DNA from: Streptomyces sp. NRRL F-5727
GTDB lineage: Bacteria; Actinomycetota; Actinomycetes; Streptomycetales; Streptomycetaceae
Length of the DNA stretch: 64,000 bases
Assembly: GCF_000719555.1 (NCBI RefSeq)
Contig: NZ_JOGX01000006.1
Location: forward strand, 62,001 to 126,000
Reading direction: 5' to 3'
Part shown: in pieces, positions 1-7,104 of the stretch
How the letters are laid out: every line of letters starts with the position of its first letter
How positions within the stretch are numbered: position 1 is the stretch's first letter
The notes under the pieces: generated by a model
Databases searched by the model: none
What the model saw: only the letters and a program-made list of their open reading frames with translations
Told to the model about the DNA's origin: nothing
Position numbers and translations under genes: made by a program

Positions 1-1066
1 CCAGGCACTCGGTGACGAGGGCGTCGACCTTGGCCTCGATGACGTGGGAGCCGGCGAAGATGTCGTCGTACTCCAGGAGGTCGGACTCGTGGGCGAGGAC
101 CTGCTGGATGCGGAGCGACCACTGCTGGTCCCAGGGCCGGGGGAGGCCCAGGGCCTCGTTCCAGGCCGGGAGCTGGACGGCGCGGGCGCGGGCGTCCTTG
201 GAGAGGGTGACGGCCAGCATCTCCAGGACGATCCGCTGGACGTTGTTCTCCGGCTGGGCCTCGGTGAGGCCGAGCGAGTTGACCTGGACGCCGTAGCGGA
301 AGCGCCGCTGCTTGGCGTCCTCGATCCCGTACCGGTCGCGGGTGATCGTGTCCCAGATGCGGCCGAAGGCGCGCATCTTGCACATCTCCTCGATGAAGCG
401 GACGCCCGCGTTCACGAAGAAGGAGATGCGGGCGACGACCTCGCCGAACCGCTCCTCGGGGACCTGCCCCGAGGCGCGGACGGAGTCGAGGACCGCGATG
501 GCGGTGGACATCGCGTACGAGATCTCCTGGACCGGAGTGGCCCCCGCCTCCTGCAGGTGGTAGCTGCAGATGTTGATCGGGTTCCACTTCGGGATGTTGT
601 TGACCGTGTACGCGATCATGTCCGTCGTGAGGCGGAGCGAGGGGCCGGGCGGGAAGACGTGCGTCCCGCGCGACAGGTACTCCTTCACGATGTCGTTCTG
701 GGTGGTGCCCTGGAGCTTGGTGATGTCCGCACCCTGCTCCTCGGCCGCCACCTGGTAGAGCGCCAGGAGCCACATCGCCGTGGCGTTGATGGTCATCGAG
801 GTGTTCATCTGCTCCAGGGGGATGTCCTGGAACAGCCGGCGCATGTCACCGAGGTGCGAGACGGGCACGCCGACCCGGCCGACCTCGCCGCGGGCGAGGA
901 CGTGGTCGGGGTCGTAGCCCGTCTGGGTCGGCAGGTCGAACGCGACCGACAGACCGGTCTGGCCCTTGGCGAGGTTGCGCCGGTACAGCTCGTTGGACGC
1001 CTCGGCGGTCGAGTGACCGGCGTACGTCCGCATGAGCCACGGCCGATCCTTCTGGCGCTCAGTCAT
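1..1066 (-). CDS. meaA: Ethylmalonyl-CoA mutase MeaA, N-terminal part (cut by window edge)
   Basis: Adenosylcobalamin-dependent acyl-CoA mutase that converts ethylmalonyl-CoA to methylsuccinyl-CoA. About 355 residues are visible; the family is near 670, so the C-terminal B12-binding domain lies outside the window. The substrate barrel is unmistakable: AFDLPTQTGYD at 42-52, NTSMTINATA at 88-97, GTTQND at 120-125 and NICSYHLQEAG from 165. The ATG is preceded on the minus strand by the ccr stop only 15 bases away, so the two genes are almost certainly one operon with ccr first. The pairing with ccr favours MeaA over methylmalonyl-CoA or isobutyryl-CoA mutase. Because the end is missing, integrity of the whole gene cannot be judged. 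Confidence 0.93.
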   Translation of the reverse strand, partial: MTERQKDRPWLMRTYAGHSTAEASNELYRRNLAKGQTGLSVAFDLPTQTGYDPDHVLARGEVGRVGVPVSHLGDMRRLFQDIPLEQMNTSMTINATAMWLLALYQVAAEEQGADITKLQGTTQNDIVKEYLSRGTHVFPPGPSLRLTTDMIAYTVNNIPKWNPINICSYHLQEAGATPVQEISYAMSTAIAVLDSVRASGQVPEERFGEVVARISFFVNAGVRFIEEMCKMRAFGRIWDTITRDRYGIEDAKQRRFRYGVQVNSLGLTEAQPENNVQRIVLEMLAVTLSKDARARAVQLPAWNEALGLPRPWDQQWSLRIQQVLAHESDLLEYDDIFAGSHVIEAKVDALVTECL

Positions 1067-1081
1067 GTGCGGTCCCCGGGC

Positions 1082-2419
1082 TCAGATGTTGCGGAAGCGG
1101 TTGATGGCGTCGATGTGCTGCGCCCGCAGCTCCTCGTCGCGGACGCCGAGGCCCTCCTGGGGGGCGAGGGCGAGGACGCCGACCTTGCCCTGGTGCAGGT
1201 TGCGGTGGACGTCGTACGCGGCCTGGCCGGTCTCCTCCAGGGTGTACGTCTTCGACAGGGTGGGGTGGATCTTGCCCTTGGCGATCAGACGGTTGGCCTC
1301 CCACGCCTCGCGGTAGTTGGCGAAGTGCGAGCCGATGATCCGCTTCAGCGACATCCACAGGTAGCGGTTGTCGTACTGGTGCATGTAGCCCGAGGTGGAG
1401 GCGCAGGTGGTGATGGTGCCGCCCTTGCGGGTGACGTAGACCGAGGCGCCGAAGGTCTCGCGGCCGGGGTGCTCGAAGACGATGTCGATGTCCTCGCCGC
1501 CGGTCAGCTCGCGGATCTTGGAGCCGAAGCGCTTCCACTCGCGCGGGTCCTGGGTGTTCTCGTCCTTCCAGAACCTGTAGCCCTCGGCGTTGCGGTCGAT
1601 GACCGCGTCGGCGCCCATGGCGCGGCAGATGTCGGCCTTCTCGGGGGAGGAGACGACGCAGATCGGGTTGGCGCCGCCGGCCAGCGCGAACTGGGTGGCG
1701 TAGGAGCCGAGGCCGCCGGAGGCGCCCCAGATGAGGACGTTGTCGCCCTGCTTCATGCCGGCGCCGTTGCGGGAGACCAGCTGGCGGTAGGCGGTGGAGT
1801 TCACCAGGCCGGGGGCGGCGGCCTCCTCCCAGCTGAGGTGCTTCGGCTTGGGCATCAGCTGGTTGGACTTCACGAGGGCGATCTCGGCGAGCCCGCCGAA
1901 GTTGGTCTCGAAGCCCCAGATCCGCTGCTCGGGGTCGAGCATGGTGTCGTTGTGGCCGTCGGACGACTCCAGCTCGACCGACAGACAGTGCGCGACGACC
2001 TCGTCGCCCGGGTTCCAGGCGTTGACGCCGGGGCCGGTGCGGAGCACGACGCCGGCGAGGTCGGAGCCGATGACGTGGTACGGCAGGTCGTGGCGCTTGG
2101 TGAGCTCGGAGAGGCGTCCGTAGCGCTCCAGGAAGCCGAAGGTCGAGACGGGCTCGAAGATCGAGGTCCAGACCGAGTTGTAGTTCACGGAGCTGGCCAT
2201 GACGGCGACGAGCGCCTCGCCCGGGCCGAGCTCGGGGACGGGGACCTGGTCGAGGTGGAGCGACTTGCGGGGGTCCTTGTCGCGGCTGGCGACTCCGGCG
2301 AACATCTCGGCCTCGTCCTTGTGGACGGTGACGGCCCGGTACGACTCGGGGAGCTTGATGTTCGCGAAGTCGGCGGACGTGGAGTCCGGCGACTGGATCG
2401 CGTCCAGGATTTCCTTCAC
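1082..2419 (-). CDS. ccr: Crotonyl-CoA carboxylase/reductase
   Basis: NADPH-dependent reductive carboxylation of crotonyl-CoA with CO2 to (2S)-ethylmalonyl-CoA, the key step of the ethylmalonyl-CoA pathway and a source of extender units for polyketides. The 445-residue protein is a medium-chain dehydrogenase/reductase without zinc ligands. The Rossmann loop is WGASGGLGSYA at 231-241. The four residues known from Kitasatospora setae CCR to form the CO2 pocket are present at identical numbering: Asn81 (in VNYNS), Phe170 and Glu171 (in WGFETNFGG) and His365 (in GSHFANY). The start MKEILDAIQS is the family start. It is the first gene of a likely two-gene operon with meaA, separated from the upstream TetR gene by a strong terminator and about 350 bases of leader. 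Confidence 0.97.
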   Translation of the reverse strand: MKEILDAIQSPDSTSADFANIKLPESYRAVTVHKDEAEMFAGVASRDKDPRKSLHLDQVPVPELGPGEALVAVMASSVNYNSVWTSIFEPVSTFGFLERYGRLSELTKRHDLPYHVIGSDLAGVVLRTGPGVNAWNPGDEVVAHCLSVELESSDGHNDTMLDPEQRIWGFETNFGGLAEIALVKSNQLMPKPKHLSWEEAAAPGLVNSTAYRQLVSRNGAGMKQGDNVLIWGASGGLGSYATQFALAGGANPICVVSSPEKADICRAMGADAVIDRNAEGYRFWKDENTQDPREWKRFGSKIRELTGGEDIDIVFEHPGRETFGASVYVTRKGGTITTCASTSGYMHQYDNRYLWMSLKRIIGSHFANYREAWEANRLIAKGKIHPTLSKTYTLEETGQAAYDVHRNLHQGKVGVLALAPQEGLGVRDEELRAQHIDAINRFRNI

Positions 2420-2770
2420 GGTGTGCCTCCGGCGGAGAGCGTCCGGGAGCGGACGCCTGAGGGATACGTCGGGGAGTGCTGCTGCTGTGGAGGTGTGCCG
2501 TCGGTTCGGCTCGGGTGGTGCGGTGGCGGCGCCGTTGGTGGGGCGCGAGGGTGCCTGTGACGCAGGCGTCCGGGCGCACGGCCGTAGGGCTGTGGGGACA
2601 GCCGGAACACGGTCTTTCGCTGTGCTCCGGCCGCCCGGACACCCTCAACGTATGGCACGCCGTGTCACGTGACAAGGCACTCGGTGCCAACAATTTCTCT
2701 CAGATGCGAAAAGGTGCTCACGGATGAGCGATGATCGATCGAATGCGCCTGTGAGCTGGGAGAACGCGAC
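2420..2770. other. Intergenic region upstream of ccr
   Basis: About 350 bases without a convincing gene; the reading frames across it have no ribosome-binding site and no recognisable product. It should hold the ccr-meaA promoter and leader. The only distinctive sequence is a 12-base perfect palindrome, TGTCACGTGACA, at 2663-2674, flanked by TGGCAC (2653-2658) and GTGCCA (2684-2689). A perfect 12-base palindrome is expected by chance several times in a window this size, so its status as an operator is only a suggestion from position. Confidence 0.4.
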
Positions 2771-2804
2771 GAGGGCCGCCCCCGGGAAACCGGGGGCGGC
2801 CCTC
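2771..2804 (-). terminator. Strong hairpin terminator behind the TetR gene
   Basis: A perfect 15-base-pair GC-rich stem (2771-2785 with 2790-2804) closed by a GAAA tetraloop. It lies 35 bases beyond the TetR stop on the minus strand and ahead of the ccr leader, so it should stop transcription from the regulator entering ccr. There is no long T tract, which is usual in streptomycetes. Confidence 0.8.
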
Positions 2805-2839
2805 GTTTCGGACCTTCGAAGGTGCGGGAGAAGTCCCGC

Positions 2840-3673
2840 TCAGCCCTTCGTGAGTGCCTGCTGGATGGTCCGCATGACCTCGTCCAGCGGAGCATCGGTA
2901 CGGGCCACGGCGACCACCACGTCACCCGAGGCGGCGACCCTGGCCGGCGGCGCCTCCTGCGGGGTCTGGGCGGCCTGCTGGGGGGAGGGGGCCGGGCGCC
3001 CCGCGCCTATGCCCGTCCCGAAGGTCTCCCGGACGATCGCGAACGCGTGGTCGAGCTGGCTCTCCACGTCACCCTGACCGCCCGCCCGCAGCCAGCGCCG
3101 CAGCACGTGGTTGTGGGCGGTGACCACCGCCGAGGCCGCCACCTCGGCGAGCAGCGGGTCGTCGTTGCCGTCGTGGTGGTCCCGCTCGTCGAAGTGGCCC
3201 AGCAGATAGCGGGTGAAGAGCCGCTCGTAGCGGGCCACCGAGGCGATCTCGCGCTCCCGCAGCGTCGGCACCTCACGGGTCAGCCGGTAGCGCGCCACGG
3301 AGATCGCGGGGGAGCCCGCGTACATCTTCATGACCTCCTTGATGCCCCGGCACACCGTGTCGAGCGGGTGCTCGTGCGGCGGGGCCGCGTTCAGCACCGC
3401 CTCCGCCCGCACCAGCGTGTCGTCGTGGTCCGGGAAGATCGCCTCCTCCTTGGACCGGAAGTGGCGGAAGAAGGTCCGCCGGGCCACCCCGGCCGCCGCC
3501 GCGATCTCGTCGACCGTGGTGGCCTCGTACCCCTTCGTCGCGAAGAGCTCCATCGCGGCGGCCGCCAGCTCCCGCCGCATCTTCAGCCGCTGCGCGGCGG
3601 CACGGGTCCCCGCGGCGCTCTCCTGAGCGTCGGACGGAGAGGTGGCACGGGGTGTCTTCACGGCCTTGGGCAT
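2840..3673 (-). CDS. TetR-family transcriptional regulator
   Basis: Probable repressor of the neighbouring acyl-CoA genes. The N-terminal domain has a classical TetR helix-turn-helix, TTVDEIAAAAGVARRTFFRHF at about 52-72. A helical ligand-binding domain follows to about residue 230, and then a low-complexity Pro/Gln/Ala stretch before a short C-terminal segment that ends IQQALTKG. I chose the ATG giving MPKAVKTPRA (277 residues); an in-frame ATG six codons upstream is also possible. It sits between ccr-meaA and the 3-hydroxyacyl-CoA dehydrogenase, all on the same strand, so a CoA-thioester or related effector is plausible. That role is inferred from neighbourhood, not seen in the sequence. 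Confidence 0.9.
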   Translation of the reverse strand: MPKAVKTPRATSPSDAQESAAGTRAAAQRLKMRRELAAAAMELFATKGYEATTVDEIAAAAGVARRTFFRHFRSKEEAIFPDHDDTLVRAEAVLNAAPPHEHPLDTVCRGIKEVMKMYAGSPAISVARYRLTREVPTLREREIASVARYERLFTRYLLGHFDERDHHDGNDDPLLAEVAASAVVTAHNHVLRRWLRAGGQGDVESQLDHAFAIVRETFGTGIGAGRPAPSPQQAAQTPQEAPPARVAASGDVVVAVARTDAPLDEVMRTIQQALTKG

Positions 3674-3773
3674 GACCCGAACGTACTGCATCCGTGCAGG
3701 AAGCCGCGCCCGCGGGGGCGGGCCGCCGGAAGGCTCCAGCAGCCCGCCCCACCCCTGTCCCGGATCGGTGGGC

Positions 3774-5555
3774 TCAGCGCCGGGCATATTCGCGGAAGCC
3801 GCGCCCCGTCTTGCGGCCGAGGCAGCCGGCCGCCACCAGGTGCTCCAGGAGCGGCGCCGGGGCCAGGCCCGGGTCGCGGAACTCGCGGTGCAGCACCTTC
3901 TCGATCGCCAGCGAGACGTCCAGACCGACCACGTCCAGCAGCTCGAAGGGGCCCATCGGGTAGCCGCCGCCCAGCTTCATCGCCGTGTCGATGTCGTCCA
4001 GCGTCGCGTAGTGCTCCTGGACCATCTTGACCGCGTTGTTCAGGTACGGGAACAGCAGGGCGTTCACGATGAAGCCGGCCCGGTCGCCGCAGTCCACGCC
4101 GTGCTTGCGGATCTTCGCGGTGACCTCGCGGACGGTGGCGTGCACCTCGTCGGCGGTCAGCACCGTCCGCACGATCTCGACCAGCTTCATCGCCGGCGCC
4201 GGGTTGAAGAAGTGCATCCCGATGACGTCCTGCGGGCGGCTCGTCGCCTTCGCGCAGGCCACGACCGGCAGCGAGGAGGTGGTGGTGGCGAGCACCGCGC
4301 CCGGCTTGCAGATCTTGTCCAGGCGCGCGAAGAGCTCCTGCTTGATCCCCAGGTCCTCGGCGACCGCCTCGACCGCCAGGTCGACGTCGGCGAAGGCGTC
4401 CAGCGAACCGGCCGGGGTGATCCGGGCCAGCGTCTCGTCGCGGGCCTCGCCGGTCAGCCGGCCCTTGTCCACCGAGCGGGCCAGCGACGTGGCGATGTAC
4501 GCCTTGGCCGCGTCCGCCTTCTCCTGCGAGCGGGCGGCGAGGACGACGTCGTACCCGGCCTTGGCGAAGACCTCGGCGATGCCGGAGGCCATCGTGCCCG
4601 AGCCGGCCACGCCCACCGAGCGCACCTCGCGGCCCGCGCCGCCGGTGCCCGACGGCGCCGGGGTCTGCGCGTCGGCGACCTTCTCGGCCGAGCCCGGCGC
4701 CGCGTACGTGTAGAAGCCGCGGCCCGCCTTGCGGCCGGTCAGACCGGCCTCGGACAGCTGCTTCAGGATCGGGGCGGGGGCGTGCAGCCGGTCGTGGGAC
4801 GCCTGGTACATCGCGTCGAGGACGGTACGGGCGGTGTCGACGCCCACCAGGTCGAGCAGCTCCAGCGGTCCCATCGGCAGGCCGCAGCCCAGCTTCATCG
4901 CCGCGTCGATGTCCTCGCGGGAGGCGTAGCGGGCCTCGAACATGGCCGCGGCCTGGTTCAGGTAGCCGAAGAGCAGGCCGTCCGCGATGAAACCGGCCCG
5001 GTCGCCGACCGCCACCGGCTCCTTGCCGAGGTCCTCGGCCAGCCGGGTGACCGCGTCCACCGCCCGCGGGTCGGTCAGCACCGAGGAGACCACCTCGACC
5101 AGCTTCATCGCCTGGACCGGCGCGAAGAAGTGCAGGCCGAGGACGCGCTCCGGGTGCGCCGAGCCGGCGGCGAGCCGGGTCACCGAGAGGGCGTTGGTGC
5201 CGGTGGCGAGGATCGCGTCCGGCCGGACGATCCCGTCGAGCGCCCGGAACACCTCCTCCTTGGTCTCGTACGCCTCCGGGACCACCTCGATGACGAGGTC
5301 GGCCGCGGCGGCGGCCTGCAGGTCCGAGTAGACGCGGAAGCGCGCCAGCGCGTCCTGCCGCTCGTCCTCGGTGATGCGCTCGCGGGCCACCGCGCGGGCG
5401 GTGGACGCCTCCAGGGCGGCGACGGCCCGGGCGGCCGCGGACTCGCTGATGTCGATGCCGACGACCTCGCGGCCGGCCCGGACGAGGACGTCGGCGATGC
5501 CGGTGCCCATGGTGCCGAGACCGACGACGGCGATGGTGGAGAGAGGGGTGTCCAT
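3774..5555 (-). CDS. Double-headed 3-hydroxyacyl-CoA (3-hydroxybutyryl-CoA) dehydrogenase
   Basis: Oxidoreductase interconverting 3-hydroxyacyl-CoA and 3-oxoacyl-CoA; in this context it probably acts on acetoacetyl-/3-hydroxybutyryl-CoA feeding crotonyl-CoA to Ccr. At 593 residues it is about twice the usual 285 because two complete copies are fused. Copy 1 has the NAD motif GLGTMGTG at about 12-19, the catalytic-His segment GLHFFAPVQAMKLVE and the C-terminal signature GLPMGPLELLDLVG. Copy 2 restarts at about residue 313 with VAGSGTMASG, then GMHFFNPAPAMKLVE and GYPMGPFELLDVVG. Both copies look catalytically competent. The start MDTPLSTIAVVG has a GGAG ribosome-binding site. The TetR gene follows 100 bases downstream on the same strand. 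Confidence 0.93.
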   Translation of the reverse strand: MDTPLSTIAVVGLGTMGTGIADVLVRAGREVVGIDISESAAARAVAALEASTARAVARERITEDERQDALARFRVYSDLQAAAAADLVIEVVPEAYETKEEVFRALDGIVRPDAILATGTNALSVTRLAAGSAHPERVLGLHFFAPVQAMKLVEVVSSVLTDPRAVDAVTRLAEDLGKEPVAVGDRAGFIADGLLFGYLNQAAAMFEARYASREDIDAAMKLGCGLPMGPLELLDLVGVDTARTVLDAMYQASHDRLHAPAPILKQLSEAGLTGRKAGRGFYTYAAPGSAEKVADAQTPAPSGTGGAGREVRSVGVAGSGTMASGIAEVFAKAGYDVVLAARSQEKADAAKAYIATSLARSVDKGRLTGEARDETLARITPAGSLDAFADVDLAVEAVAEDLGIKQELFARLDKICKPGAVLATTTSSLPVVACAKATSRPQDVIGMHFFNPAPAMKLVEIVRTVLTADEVHATVREVTAKIRKHGVDCGDRAGFIVNALLFPYLNNAVKMVQEHYATLDDIDTAMKLGGGYPMGPFELLDVVGLDVSLAIEKVLHREFRDPGLAPAPLLEHLVAAGCLGRKTGRGFREYARR

Positions 5556-5882
5556 CAGGGGACTCCTGAGAGGAAGAGTGACGACTGAGAGCGGTGCGCG
5601 CGCGGAGGGGGAAAGGGGCGCGGGAAATACCGGGAGCGCGGCCGGCTGCACGGGGGCAGCGCCGCGGTGTACGGGGATGCGGCCCCGTCGCACGGCGGCG
5701 AGGGCCTGGAAAAAGGGGGGACGAAGGCTCTGTCCCGGAGCCACGTCGAGAACTGCCGAACCGACCAGCGCTCACCACGGCTGCGTCACCAGGCCGCGGC
5801 GAGAAGTGCGGGGGTTCCCCGCTCACTTGAGATTAACCGGCGGGTAACGAGCACGCCAGTCCTGGGAAGTCGGGAAAATGTG
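5556..5882. other. Intergenic region between divergent genes
   Basis: Holds the promoters of the minus-strand dehydrogenase and the plus-strand HEAT-repeat gene. The last 60 bases are noticeably more AT-rich (around 5827-5880), as expected for a plus-strand promoter, but I could not fit a confident -35/-10 pair. No gene, repeat or stable hairpin is evident. Confidence 0.4.
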
Positions 5883-6527
5883 ATGTGGATCGCGGATAGC
5901 CTCGGATTCATGGAAAACGCCGAGGGATTCTCCCGGGATCCCGAATTCTGCTCGATGATCGATCGATTGCGGGACGAGATCGAGAACGAAGAAGGAACCG
6001 TTCCCGCCGCATTCGAAGAACTCGCCCGCACCGTCGATACCGAGGAACTCCACGCCCGGCTCACCGCCCCGGGGCAGCCGCTCTGGGCCCGCGAGATCGC
6101 CGCCTACCGGCTCGGCACGGCCGGCGACCCGCGCGCCTTCGAGGCCCTGGTCCTCCTCCTCAACCACCGGGACCCCGAGCGCTGCGTCACCGCGGCCCAC
6201 GCCCTCGTCCGGCTGGGCGACCCGCGCACCGCCCGGGCCGCCGCCGCCCTGGCCACCAACGAACTCCGCGTCGCCTACGCGCTCCTGCCGGTCCGTCTCC
6301 TCGCCGACCTGCGCGCCCCGGAGTCCGTCCCGGCCCTCGTCACCGTCCTGGAGCGCCGGCTCGCCGCCGGCGACCCCCACTGGCGGGTCGGCCTCGCCTG
6401 CGTCGAGGGCCTCGGCGCCCTGGGCGACCCGCAGGCCCGGGACATCCTGGAGGCCGCCCTCCCGCACCCCCGCCTGGGCCGCGCCGCCGAGCGCTCGCTG
6501 TCCCTCCTGGGCGGCCCGGCGGTCTGA
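5883..6527 (+). CDS. HEAT-repeat-like protein
   Basis: Small soluble protein of 214 residues made of repeated helical pairs of HEAT/PBS-lyase type. The units AREIAAYRLGTAGDPRAFEAL, CVTAAHALVRLGDPRTARAA and ACVEGLGALGDPQARDILEA each carry the LGDP-like turn typical of these repeats. Such proteins act as protein-binding scaffolds; no partner can be named here. The ATG at 5883 has GGGAA eight bases upstream; a second in-frame ATG at 5910 (MENAEGF) would drop nine residues. The first part uses more A/T-ending codons than its neighbours. It is monocistronic and convergent with the RidA gene. Confidence 0.8.
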   Translation: MWIADSLGFMENAEGFSRDPEFCSMIDRLRDEIENEEGTVPAAFEELARTVDTEELHARLTAPGQPLWAREIAAYRLGTAGDPRAFEALVLLLNHRDPERCVTAAHALVRLGDPRTARAAAALATNELRVAYALLPVRLLADLRAPESVPALVTVLERRLAAGDPHWRVGLACVEGLGALGDPQARDILEAALPHPRLGRAAERSLSLLGGPAV

Positions 6528-6543
6528 CGGGGCGCGGCCGGCT

Positions 6544-6563
6544 CCTCCGCACGGAAGCGGAGG
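6544..6563. terminator. Short hairpin between convergent genes
   Basis: Seven-base-pair stem CCTCCGC/GCGGAGG with a six-base loop, between the HEAT-repeat stop and the RidA stop. It could end either transcript, but it is short and has no T tract. Confidence 0.35.
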
Positions 6564-6579
6564 CGAAAGCGGAAGCGCG

Positions 6580-7023
6580 TCAACGGATCAGCCGCAGCTC
6601 CGGCTGTCCGTCCTGCGGACGCTTCTCCGGGACCAGGGCGAACGCCTCCACCTCCATCAGCAGTTCGGGGCGCACCAGGGCGTCGACCTGGACCGCCGAG
6701 CTCGCGGGCAGCGGGAGGCCGGCGAAGGCCGCGTCCCGCGCGTCCCGCAGGGCCGGGAGGTGGGCCACGTCCGTGAGGAAGTAGGTCAGCTTCACCACGT
6801 CCCCGAAGCCCGCGCCGGCGGCGGCCAGACAGCGCTCCAGGTTCGCGAAGACCTGCCGGGCCTGCGCGGCCGGGTCGCCCGCGCCCACCACGGCCCCCTC
6901 GGCGTCGAGCGCGATCTGGCCGGAGATCGCGACGAACCGGCCCGTGCCCCAGACGACGTGGCTGTACTGCGGGCTGGGCGCGACGCCCTCGGGTGCGGGG
7001 ACGTGGGTGAGGTGGCTGGTCAT
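6580..7023 (-). CDS. RidA-family protein (YjgF/YER057c/UK114)
   Basis: Enamine/imine deaminase fold protein of 147 residues. Family members hydrolyse reactive 2-aminoacrylate-type intermediates formed by PLP enzymes, or act in catabolic pathways as specialised relatives. Recognisable segments are GRFVAISGQIALDAEG, ARQVFANLERCLAAAG, DVVKLTYFLTD and the C-terminal RPELLMEVEAFALV, where canonical RidA has the substrate-binding Arg before P. The start MTSHLTHV was chosen; MWGMTSHL three codons earlier is possible. It sits alone between convergent and same-strand neighbours, so its exact substrate is unknown. Confidence 0.87.
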   Translation of the reverse strand: MTSHLTHVPAPEGVAPSPQYSHVVWGTGRFVAISGQIALDAEGAVVGAGDPAAQARQVFANLERCLAAAGAGFGDVVKLTYFLTDVAHLPALRDARDAAFAGLPLPASSAVQVDALVRPELLMEVEAFALVPEKRPQDGQPELRLIR

Positions 7024-7052
7024 GCCCCACATCCTCGCGCACGCCACTGACA

Positions 7053-7082
7053 ACGCCCGCGCCCCGGAGCGGGCGCGGGCGT
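7053..7082 (-). terminator. Terminator of the secreted hydrolase gene
   Basis: Perfect 12-base-pair stem (7053-7064 with 7071-7082) and a six-base loop, starting 22 bases beyond the hydrolase stop on the minus strand. Its position between two same-strand genes fits transcription termination. Confidence 0.7.
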
Positions 7083-7104
7083 CAGGAGTGACGAGGACCA
7101 CAGG

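Noticed and set aside
44..2560. Very long plus-strand reading frame opposite ccr-meaA (and similar long frames opposite most genes, e.g. 10414-13269 minus and 44048-47038 plus)
   Set aside because: They mirror the third-position GC bias of the real gene on the other strand, have Arg/Gly/Val-rich nonsense composition, and no family motifs or ribosome sites.
2663..2674. Perfect palindrome TGTCACGTGACA in the ccr leader as a definite operator
   Set aside because: A 12-base palindrome occurs by chance several times in 64 kb; only position supports it, so it is mentioned inside the intergenic entry and not as a finding.
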